A DNA stretch of 17,292 bases from NCBI GenBank assembly GCA_020161965.1, contig JAIUNH010000020.1, positions 1 through 17,292 on the forward strand. Direction: 5' to 3'. The notes beneath the pieces were generated by a model, which was not told where the DNA came from, ran no database searches, and saw only the letters and a program-made list of their open reading frames with translations. The position numbers were made by a program, and so were the translations under genes. The DNA comes from Pseudomonadota bacterium. GTDB taxonomy: Bacteria > Pseudomonadota > Alphaproteobacteria > CACIAM-22H2. The first letter of the stretch is position 1. Every line of letters starts with the position of its first letter. Positions 1-5,459 of this stretch are shown here, in pieces.

Positions 1-126
1 GTCGTCGAAGGCATGCACTTCCTTGACGGATGCCATTTGAATGGCAGGATGGTCCCGCAGATAATGATCGAGCGCGGTCGTTCCACCCTTCTGGACGCCC
101 GCGATGAAGAAATCGACCCGCCCCAT
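1..126 (-). CDS. Sulfotransferase family protein, N-terminal part (runs off the window)
   Basis: Only the first ~42 codons are inside the window; the gene continues beyond base 1. The minus-strand translation begins MGRVDFFIAGVQKGGTTALD and continues with a HYLRDHP stretch and KEVHAFDD. This is the classic start of PAPS-dependent sulfotransferases: a short beta strand, the phosphosulfate-binding loop (GVQKGGTTAL, where the family has G-x-x-K-x-G-T/S-T/S), a helix, then 'HP.I....KE.H.F'. Such enzymes move a sulfuryl group from PAPS to a hydroxyl or amine acceptor; the acceptor cannot be told from this fragment. An in-frame ATG four codons upstream (position 138) is possible, but the AAGGA there abuts it with no spacing. 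GGGGA lies five bases before the ATG at 126, so I prefer that start. It is divergent from a sulfatase gene, a plausible but unproven pairing around sulfate esters. Confidence 0.8.
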   Translation of the reverse strand, partial: MGRVDFFIAGVQKGGTTALDHYLRDHPAIQMASVKEVHAFDD

Positions 127-173
127 TCCGGTCCCCATTCCTTGTCGGTAAGTCTTTCAACGGCAGCGCGCAA

Positions 174-1208
174 CTGAAAACCCAGCCCAATTTCCTGTTC
201 ATTGTCGCTGACGATCTAAACTCCTGGATCGGGGCGCTCGGCCGTCATCCGGATGTGCGCACGCCGCATATCGACGCGCTGGCGCGCCGGGGCTCGCTGT
301 TCGTGAATGCCTACTGCAGCGCGCCTTACTGCAATGCGAGCCGCATGGGCGTATTCACCGGCGCGCTGCCGTCGACCACTGGCATCTATCACAACGAGCC
401 GCTGTGGGAGGTGCCGGACCGCAAGCCGACCTTCGTCGAGCTGTTGCGCGGAGCCGGTTATTACACGTTCGGCGCCGGCAAGGTATTCCACGGCGTGTTC
501 GACTATGCGACCGCCGGCCGCGAGAAGAGCCGCGACGCGGCCTGGGTCGAGGTCTCGAACCGCTCGTTCCTGTGGGACGACTTTCGCTCCAATTCGACCG
601 AGCCGTTGCCGGAGGCGCGGCCGCTGAACCGGCTGTTCGATTTCGACGATTTCGCGGCGGTGCCGCCGATCTATCATCACTTCGATTGGGGTCCGATCCC
701 GGCGGATCGCGAGAACGACACGCCCGATGCGCAGGTGGTGCGCGCGGTGTCGTCGTTTCTGCAGGCGCCGCCGCGGCAGCCGTTCTTCTGCGCGGCCGGA
801 TTCTACAAGCCGCATCTGCCGTGGCACGCGCCGAAACGGTTCTTCGACCTTTATGACGTGGACAAGATTTCGCTGCCGCTGGTGAAGGATGACGATCTCG
901 ACGATGTGCCGCCGATCGCGCGCGAATGGGCGTTGTCGCCGCGCGATCATGAACTGGTCACGTCGCGCCATCAGTGGCCGCAGGCGGTGCAGGGCTATCT
1001 CGCCGTTATCAGTTATGTGGACGATCTGATCGGCCAGGTGGTAGCAGCGCTCGACCGCGCGGGGCTTGCCGAGAACACCGTGATCGTTCTGTGGGGCGAC
1101 AACGGCTTCCACCTCGGCGAGAAGCTGCACTGGCGGAAGTTCGTGCTCTGGGAAGAGGCGACACGGGTGCCGCTGATCGTCGTGCCGCCCGGCGGCAGCG
1201 CCAGATAG
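174..1208 (+). CDS. Sulfatase (iduronate-2-sulfatase-like), C-terminally truncated, start codon uncertain
   Basis: Family hydrolases remove sulfate from sulfate esters using a formylglycine made from Cys or Ser. The frame reads PNFLFIVADDLNSW at 186-227, the family's first strand and paired metal-binding Asp residues. It then shows CNASR at 330-344 (a C-x-A-x-R formylglycine site), GKVFH, a PFF..GFYKPHLPWH-like stretch near 780-830, and the late metal/active-site block GDNGFHLGEK...HW near 1097-1134. The frame stays open upstream but has no ATG, GTG or TTG before the Asp pair. CTG at 174 would give MKTQPNFLFIV, while GTG at 255 would delete essential residues. No ribosome-binding site is visible before 174. 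The protein ends about 130-150 residues short of the family: after VPLIVVPPG it falls into GSAR-stop, where the sequence becomes the antisense of another gene. It is very likely a broken or chimeric gene; no signal peptide is visible. Confidence 0.75.
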   Translation: MKTQPNFLFIVADDLNSWIGALGRHPDVRTPHIDALARRGSLFVNAYCSAPYCNASRMGVFTGALPSTTGIYHNEPLWEVPDRKPTFVELLRGAGYYTFGAGKVFHGVFDYATAGREKSRDAAWVEVSNRSFLWDDFRSNSTEPLPEARPLNRLFDFDDFAAVPPIYHHFDWGPIPADRENDTPDAQVVRAVSSFLQAPPRQPFFCAAGFYKPHLPWHAPKRFFDLYDVDKISLPLVKDDDLDDVPPIAREWALSPRDHELVTSRHQWPQAVQGYLAVISYVDDLIGQVVAALDRAGLAENTVIVLWGDNGFHLGEKLHWRKFVLWEEATRVPLIVVPPGGSAR

Positions 1209-1270
1209 GCCGTGAATTCCTTGCCGAATTGAGGGGAAGCGGTTTTGGCCGCGATCGTGAGGTCGCTCAT
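1184..1270 (-). pseudogene. N-terminal stub of a dienelactone-hydrolase-like protein
   Basis: The minus strand from the ATG at 1268-1270 encodes MSDLTIAAKTASPQFGKEFT followed by AYLALPPGG. The last block is the recognisable beginning of dienelactone hydrolases (carboxymethylenebutenolidase family), where 'AYLA.P.G' is normally followed by 'K.P.VVV.QEIFG' and an alpha/beta-hydrolase core. Here the next residues (TTISGTRV) are only the antisense of the sulfatase; the open frame continues to 1013 but is meaningless. A ribosome-binding site (GGGAG, seven bases before the ATG) is intact, so the 5' end looks like a real gene start. All catalytic residues are missing. The family assignment rests on about 29 residues and is therefore tentative, but the start, the ribosome site and the PPGG match agree. 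Confidence 0.5.
1185..1196. other. Breakpoint joining two truncated, opposed genes
   Basis: The plus-strand sulfatase is family-like up to VVPPG, and the minus-strand hydrolase is family-like up to ALPPGG. Both homologies end inside the same dozen bases, CCGCCCGGCGGC. This short GC-rich string is nearly self-complementary, so it codes P-P-G on both strands and could have served as microhomology. Beyond it each reading frame becomes antisense to the other gene. Sequence alone cannot distinguish a real chromosomal rearrangement from an assembly or amplification chimera. Confidence 0.6.
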
Positions 1271-1341
1271 AGGGGTACTCCCGGGAAAATCTGCGGGGCG
1301 GAGCGTGCCAGACCCGGTGGGGGAATCGCAAGCCGGGGTTA

Positions 1342-1357
1342 ATCCTTACGAAAGGAT
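1342..1357 (+). promoter_or_regulatory. Small hairpin covering the ribosome-binding site of the 1367 gene
   Basis: ATCCTT-ACGA-AAGGAT is a perfect six-base stem with a four-base loop. Its 3' arm contains AAGGA, the best Shine-Dalgarno candidate for the ATG at 1367 (ten bases of spacing). A folded leader would hide the site. Similar arrangements occur before 2926 and 4140. Confidence 0.4.
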
Positions 1358-1366
1358 CGATGCGGG

Positions 1367-2569
1367 ATGATCGCCTTTAAGATGAATACTCGTGCCCGCA
1401 AACCGAAGATCGATGCGCCCGAAACGTTCGAGGCACGCGGCGTATGCGTGCCCTTCGCGCATCGCCAGTTGCGCCATATCCGCGCGCGCGCCGAACCCGG
1501 CAAACCGCCCAAGGAATGGGAAGCGTTGTTCGCCGATCCGTCGGGCGAATCAGGGCGGCGCATGATCATGCCGTGGACGCAATTGCCCGGCTGGATGCAG
1601 TTTCCGCCGCGCGATATGGGATTGTATTTCGCGCTCTCGGCACAGGTCGAGCATGGGCTGGACCCGCTGACCGTGAAGCGCTTGTCGGCCGAAGCCGATC
1701 GCGACCAGGGGGCCGACGATATCGCCAAGGCGCGCTATATCGTCGTCGAGCAGGAGGAGAAGCTCGAGCGCTTCAAAGCCTATATCTCGCTGTTGGCCGC
1801 TGGTGCGCGCGAAGCGGGCTTGGCGCTTGACGACGCGGCACTGAAAGACGCCGACAAGGCCAAAATCATGGCGGCGATTCAGGGTGGTGCTGGCGGCAAC
1901 GCGTTGACCGCGTCGCTGTTCGCGTATTTCGCCAAGCGCGCCTTCTGCAACGAGACGGAGGTTGCGCAACGGCTCGAGAAATTCGCCGACTTGGCCGGCC
2001 CGTTGGGCGTGCCGGGCGACGATCCGTCGAAATTTCCAACGGAGGGCGCGTTGGGCCGCGCGGCGACGCGGCTCGACGAATTCCGCGATCAGGTGCGCGC
2101 CCATGAACGCCGCGTGCGCGATCAGGCGGCGCAAAACGCGCTGCTCGTCGCCTTCGCCGCGACGCAGTTCCGCGATTTGCTGCGCAACGAATATTCGAAG
2201 CTCGCGGCGGTGGTGAAGGATCTGGGCCGTGCCCTTGCCGCACCCGAAGCGGCGCTCGAAACGCTCGCCCTCGTCCGCCGCCGCGCTTCCTTCGCGCTCG
2301 ACGGGTGGGAGGAATGCATGAATGTGTGGACCGAAAGCATTCGTCTGCGCGACGACGGCAAATCGGGAACGGCGCCGCTCGACGCGATCGAGTATATCGT
2401 CAAGATCATGCCCACCTTGCCGCGCGACGAAGCCGAGGGTGTGGAAGAGGCGACGTGCTGGAACGGCATCGATCTCGCAAGGTCGAAAATGGTCCGCAAT
2501 CTGGTGAATTGGATCGACGGTAAGGAAGACGGCGAGATGAAGCAGCGCATCGAAGGGAAACGCCCATGA
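1367..2569 (+). CDS. Hypothetical protein, 400 aa, soluble and mostly helical
   Basis: I do not recognise a family. The protein has no signal peptide and no membrane segment. It begins with a basic stretch (RARKPKI, residues 8-14) and then a PF.HRQLRHIRARAE-like segment. From about residue 110 onward it is predominantly charged and helical, for example near residues 125-160 and 235-300, where Ala/Glu/Arg-rich runs could form coiled coil or a helical bundle. Starts at ATG 1367 or ATG 1382 are both possible; I chose 1367 because AAGGA lies ten bases upstream. Its TGA overlaps the ATG of the next gene (a PilZ protein), so the two are probably translationally coupled. This suggests a link to c-di-GMP signalling or surface behaviour, but that is inference from position only. 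Strong GC-rich codon use like its neighbours supports real coding. Confidence 0.8.
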   Translation: MIAFKMNTRARKPKIDAPETFEARGVCVPFAHRQLRHIRARAEPGKPPKEWEALFADPSGESGRRMIMPWTQLPGWMQFPPRDMGLYFALSAQVEHGLDPLTVKRLSAEADRDQGADDIAKARYIVVEQEEKLERFKAYISLLAAGAREAGLALDDAALKDADKAKIMAAIQGGAGGNALTASLFAYFAKRAFCNETEVAQRLEKFADLAGPLGVPGDDPSKFPTEGALGRAATRLDEFRDQVRAHERRVRDQAAQNALLVAFAATQFRDLLRNEYSKLAAVVKDLGRALAAPEAALETLALVRRRASFALDGWEECMNVWTESIRLRDDGKSGTAPLDAIEYIVKIMPTLPRDEAEGVEEATCWNGIDLARSKMVRNLVNWIDGKEDGEMKQRIEGKRP

Positions 2570-2880
2570 CCGAACAGCGCCGCGCCGAGCGCGTTTCCGC
2601 CGAGGGCGCGTTCCTGTCCGCCAAGGGCATGAAATTGGCGCTGGCCGATCTGTCGACCATGGGGGCACGCACGATCGCGCCTTTGCCGGGCTATGGCGAA
2701 GGGGATTCGTTGATCGTCACCCTCATTGTTCCGGGCCGGACGGCAAAGGCCAAACCCGCCGAATTCGTCGTGCCGGCGATGGTCGTGGCGAATGGCGAAC
2801 GCGGACTGATCGTGCGTTACTCGACCCTCGACCCCAAGGCGGCGTCGGCGATCGAGAAGTTCCTCGCCCGGGGCGCTTAG
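2566..2880 (+). CDS. PilZ domain protein, 104 aa
   Basis: The protein is essentially one PilZ domain, a c-di-GMP-binding beta-barrel. The two family signatures are present: R-x3-R at residues 5-9 (RRAER) and D-x-S-x-x-G at residues 28-33 (DLSTMG), about 20 residues apart as expected. The remainder has the alternating beta-strand pattern (LIVTLIVPG, EFVVPAMVV, GLIVRYS). It has no output domain, so it probably acts through a protein partner, perhaps the 400-aa product encoded just upstream, whose stop codon overlaps its ATG. c-di-GMP binding is inferred from the motif residues; some PilZ proteins with intact folds do not bind the ligand. Confidence 0.82.
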   Translation: MTEQRRAERVSAEGAFLSAKGMKLALADLSTMGARTIAPLPGYGEGDSLIVTLIVPGRTAKAKPAEFVVPAMVVANGERGLIVRYSTLDPKAASAIEKFLARGA

Positions 2881-2893
2881 AAGCGGTTAATCT

Positions 2894-2918
2894 GGCGGTC
2901 CTTTGCGAAGGAGCCGCC
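2894..2918 (+). promoter_or_regulatory. Strong hairpin in the 2926 gene leader, 3' arm contains the Shine-Dalgarno
   Basis: The left arm 2894-2903 (GGCGGTCCTT) pairs with the right arm 2908-2918 (AAGGAGCCGCC) across a TGCG loop, giving ten base pairs with one bulged G. AAGGAG in the right arm is the only good ribosome-binding site for the ATG at 2926 (about 12 bases of spacing). No T-run follows, so it does not look like an intrinsic terminator; a translation-control or mRNA-processing element is more likely. Confidence 0.45.
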
Positions 2919-2925
2919 CGTCCCG

Positions 2926-3162
2926 ATGAAGATCAAGATCGATATCGATTGCACGCCCGAGGAGGCCCGCGTTTTCATGGGCCTGCCCGATTTGAAGCCC
3001 ATGCAGGACGCGCTGATGGCCCAGATGCAAGGCCGCATGGAACAGGCGATGAAGGCGATGGACCCCGAAACGCTGTTCCGCCAGTGGTTCACCGGGGCCG
3101 GCATTTCCGAGATGCAGAAATTCTGGACCAATCTCGCGAGCACGAGCGGCGACAAGAAATGA
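2926..3162 (+). CDS. DUF6489-like small conserved protein, 78 aa
   Basis: The start MKIKIDIDCTPEEARVFMGL with a following PDL-P-Q segment matches the small conserved alphaproteobacterial family that I know as DUF6489. No biochemical function is known to me. The protein has a short beta strand, a 'TPEEAR' helix cap and a Met/Gln-rich amphipathic helix (residues about 25-48, containing MAQMQGRMEQAMKAM), then a helix with FRQWFTG and FWTNLA. No signal peptide or membrane span is visible. Its TGA overlaps the ATG of the ferredoxin gene by four bases, so co-translation is likely. The family name is from memory and should be treated as probable. Confidence 0.75.
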   Translation: MKIKIDIDCTPEEARVFMGLPDLKPMQDALMAQMQGRMEQAMKAMDPETLFRQWFTGAGISEMQKFWTNLASTSGDKK

Positions 3163-3524
3163 CCGCGCGCAGCCTGCCGGGCGATCCCGCCCAATTCTAC
3201 GAAGCGCATATCTTCGTCTGCACCAACGAACGGCCGGAAGGCCATCCGCGCGGCAGTTGCAAGCCCAAGGGTTCCGAACGCCTGCGCGACTATATGAAGG
3301 CGCGCGCCAAGGAACTGGGCATTAAAAACGTGCGGGTCAATTCGGCCGGTTGTCTCGATCGCTGCGAAATCGGGCCGTCGCTGGTCATCTATCCCGAAGG
3401 CGTGTGGTACCAGCCCCAAACGACCGAAGATATCGACGCGATCCTGCAAACGCATATGATCGAAGGCAAGCGCGTCCTACATCTGTTGCGCCAACCCGAA
3501 GACGGTCCCAAGCCCAAAAAATGA
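3159..3524 (+). CDS. (2Fe-2S) ferredoxin domain protein, thioredoxin-like fold, 121 aa
   Basis: Four cysteines have the spacing of thioredoxin-fold [2Fe-2S] ferredoxins (Aquifex Fd / NuoE-like): Cys21-x12-Cys34-x30-Cys65-x3-Cys69. The surrounding motifs are typical: HIFVCTNERP...GSC near the first pair, then VRVNSAGCLDRCEIGP at the second, followed by LVIYPEGVWY. The protein is presumably a cytoplasmic electron carrier; its partner is not identifiable here. The start is ATG at 3159, overlapping the stop of the preceding gene (ATGA), although the frame is open far upstream. Its own stop overlaps the next ATG in the same way, so it sits in a tight three-gene unit with the DUF6489-like protein and the histidine phosphatase. 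Confidence 0.88.
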   Translation: MTARSLPGDPAQFYEAHIFVCTNERPEGHPRGSCKPKGSERLRDYMKARAKELGIKNVRVNSAGCLDRCEIGPSLVIYPEGVWYQPQTTEDIDAILQTHMIEGKRVLHLLRQPEDGPKPKK

Positions 3525-4084
3525 AAAGCCAGCGTCGTATCCGTTTCATCCGCCACGGCCAGTCCGAGTTCAACGCCGCTTTCGAATTGATCCGTCCGAA
3601 AGATCCGATGATCTTCGATGCGCGCTTGACCGAAAAAGGGCGCGGCCAAGCCAGCGCCCTTGCCGGACAAGGCCTGTGGCACGACGTGCAGCTCGTCGTT
3701 ACTTCGCCGCTGACGCGCGCGATCGAAACCGCGCTGCTGGCTTTCGCGGGCACGCCCGTGCCGATCCGCGTGGAAGCCTTGCATCGCGAGCGTGTCGAGC
3801 ATTCGGGCGATCTGGGCCGGCCGCGCGCCGCGTTGGCGGGCGAGTTCGGGCATCTAGAATTCGGGGCGTTCCCCGAATTCTGGTGGCATCACACGGAAGG
3901 GCGCCCGAACGAGATCGCGATCGAAAGCGAGGAAACCTTGGGCGCGCGCGTGGCCGATTTCCGGGCATGGCTCGCCGGGCGGCCGGAACGGAACATCGCC
4001 GTCGTCGGCCACGGCACGTTCCTCAACCGCTTGACGGGCCACAGCTTCGCCAATTGCGAAGTGCTGGACCGCGACGACTTCTAA
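3521..4084 (+). CDS. Histidine phosphatase (phosphoglycerate-mutase-like) family protein, 187 aa
   Basis: The catalytic loop R-H-G is at residues 11-13 (FIRHGQSEFN); His12 would carry the phosphoryl group. TSPLTRAIET at 61-70 supplies the second phosphate-binding Arg and the family's 'SPL.RA..T' signature. An acidic general-acid candidate is at about 90-94 (HRERVE), and the second catalytic His is in VVGHGTFLNRL (His164). The length is normal for small SixA/PGAM-like phosphatases. The substrate is unknown: sugar phosphate, phosphohistidine or nucleotide are all possible. The start is fixed by the ATGA overlap with the ferredoxin gene at 3521. The gene closes the compact plus-strand cluster. 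Confidence 0.85.
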   Translation: MKSQRRIRFIRHGQSEFNAAFELIRPKDPMIFDARLTEKGRGQASALAGQGLWHDVQLVVTSPLTRAIETALLAFAGTPVPIRVEALHRERVEHSGDLGRPRAALAGEFGHLEFGAFPEFWWHHTEGRPNEIAIESEETLGARVADFRAWLAGRPERNIAVVGHGTFLNRLTGHSFANCEVLDRDDF

Positions 4085-4110
4085 GCCGGGCATAGCGATT
4101 GCACATCTCC

Positions 4111-4134
4111 CCTTCGCGGAACAACCGAAGGAGG
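4111..4134 (+). promoter_or_regulatory. Hairpin plus strong Shine-Dalgarno before the substrate-binding protein gene
   Basis: CCTTCG (4111-4116) pairs with CGAAGG (4126-4131) across a nine-base loop. The right arm runs into AAGGAGG (4128-4134), five bases before the ATG at 4140, the strongest ribosome-binding site in the window. Pairing would cover half of it. Confidence 0.4.
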
Positions 4135-4139
4135 CGGAG

Positions 4140-5168
4140 ATGGCGAGGCAATTGGCGCGGCGCGGGTTCTTGGGGCTTGCGGGGGCCGCGATCGCCGCCC
4201 CCTATGTGTGGGCGCAAAGCGGCGGCGTGCCGATCAAGTTTTCGCTGAATCTGCCGCGTAACGGCACGAACTCGCCGTTCATCCACGCGCTGGAAAAAGG
4301 CTATTTCGCCGCCGAGGGCATTCGTATCACCGCGATGGACCCCGCCTCGGGGGCCGACGCCATGCAGCGCGTGGCGACCGAGACCTACGATATCGGTTTC
4401 GCCGATCTGCCGGGCATGTCGGAATTCTATTTGAAGAACCCGGATTCCACGCCGCTCGGCATCTTCAACGTTTATCGCACCACGCCGGCCGCGATCGTGT
4501 CGTGGTCGAGTGCGGGCATCAAGAAGCCGGCGGATTTGGTCGGCAAGACCGTTGGCGGCCCGTTGACCGACAACGCGTTCCGCCTGTTCCCGGTGTTCTT
4601 CCGCGCGAACAACCTCGATCCCGCGACGGTCAAATTCAACAACATGGATTTGCGCCTGCGCGAAGCCGTGTTCATGCGCCGCGAGGTCGATGCGATTACC
4701 GGTTTCGATTCGACCGTGTGGCTGAATCTGAAAGGCCTGGGCGTGAAGTTCGAGGATATCTCGATCATGCCCTATGCCGATCACGGGCTCGACATGTACT
4801 CGAACTCGCTGCTCGCCAGCCGCAAGGCGCTGCGCGACAACGAAGCGATTCTGCCCGGTCTGCTGCGCGCGTGCCTGCGCGGCTGGCGCGACGCGATCGC
4901 CGACGCCAAACCGGTGACGGATTCGCTGCTGAAGGCGGACGGCCTCATCAATCACCAATTGGAGCTCGAGCGCTTGGAATGGGTCATCAAGCACCAGGTG
5001 ATGACCGAGGAAACCAAACGCACCGGCCTTGGCGATATCGACAAGGTGCGGCTGCAAAAGTCGATCGAACTTCTGGCGATGGGCATGGGCCTGCCCAGCG
5101 TCGTGCCGGTCGATAAGATCTGGACCGACAAATACCTGCCCGACGCCGCCACGCGCCGGGTGACCTGA
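4140..5168 (+). CDS. ABC transporter substrate-binding protein, NMT1/SsuA-like, Tat-exported
   Basis: The N-terminus is a twin-arginine signal: ARRGFLGLAG (Arg7-Arg8, the RR-x-F-L pattern), a hydrophobic stretch and a likely cleavage after ...PYVWAQ (about residue 26). The mature part resembles periplasmic binding proteins of the nitrate/taurine/thiamine-precursor group. It has an N-terminal strand (IKFSLNLP), ALEKGYFAAEGI near residues 50-61 (family 'A..KGYF..EGL'), DIGFADLPG in the first lobe, and KKPADLVGKTVGG near 130-142. These proteins capture a small organic ligand in the periplasm and deliver it to a membrane permease. No permease or ATPase gene is adjacent, so it is an orphan here. 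Length 342 aa is normal. It is followed by an intrinsic terminator and then by tatA, a component of the export machine it needs. Confidence 0.85.
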   Translation: MARQLARRGFLGLAGAAIAAPYVWAQSGGVPIKFSLNLPRNGTNSPFIHALEKGYFAAEGIRITAMDPASGADAMQRVATETYDIGFADLPGMSEFYLKNPDSTPLGIFNVYRTTPAAIVSWSSAGIKKPADLVGKTVGGPLTDNAFRLFPVFFRANNLDPATVKFNNMDLRLREAVFMRREVDAITGFDSTVWLNLKGLGVKFEDISIMPYADHGLDMYSNSLLASRKALRDNEAILPGLLRACLRGWRDAIADAKPVTDSLLKADGLINHQLELERLEWVIKHQVMTEETKRTGLGDIDKVRLQKSIELLAMGMGLPSVVPVDKIWTDKYLPDAATRRVT

Positions 5169-5212
5169 CGCCGAATCTATCGCTGGGATTCGCGGCCCGG
5201 GCGGGCAATAGT

Positions 5213-5236
5213 GGGGGTCTTCGGACCCCCCTTTTT
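5213..5236 (+). terminator. Rho-independent terminator
   Basis: GGGGGTC-TTCG-GACCCCC, followed by one C and then TTTTT, forms a perfect seven-base GC-rich stem with a stable UUCG tetraloop and a U-run. It lies 45 bases after the substrate-binding protein stop and 27 bases before tatA, separating the two transcription units. Confidence 0.9.
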
Positions 5237-5263
5237 GCCCCCTCCTTTTGTCGGTGTGCGCCC

Positions 5264-5452
5264 ATGTCCCTCGGTATCGCTGAAATCGCAATCCTGGCGG
5301 TGGTCGCGCTGCTGTTCTTCGGCGCGGGGCGTATCCCGAAGGCGATGGGCGACCTCGCCGGCGGCATCAAAGCCTTCAAGCGCGGCATGTCCGAGCAGAT
5401 GGCCGACGCGAAGGCCGACACGCCCAAGCCGGATTCGGCACCCAAGGCTTAA
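5264..5452 (+). CDS. tatA: Sec-independent protein translocase subunit TatA, 62 aa
   Basis: TatA forms the pore-like component that moves folded twin-arginine proteins across the inner membrane together with TatB and TatC. The protein has one N-terminal membrane helix (residues about 4-21, with an acidic residue at position 7), the conserved F-G hinge (FFGAGRIP), then the amphipathic helix KAMGDLAGGIKAFKRGM and a short charged tail ending PKPDSAPKA. The short length and the 'GDLA.GIKAFK' motif favour TatA over TatB. tatB and tatC are not nearby, so the system is split in this genome. mnmE begins only seven bases downstream. The ribosome-binding site is weak. A terminator lies just upstream, so the promoter must overlap or precede that hairpin. 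Confidence 0.9.
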   Translation: MSLGIAEIAILAVVALLFFGAGRIPKAMGDLAGGIKAFKRGMSEQMADAKADTPKPDSAPKA

Positions 5453-5459
5453 GGCCCGA

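Noticed and set aside
2894..2918. Strong hairpin considered as an intrinsic terminator after the PilZ gene
   Set aside because: No T-run follows on either strand, and the 3' arm supplies the ribosome-binding site of the next gene.
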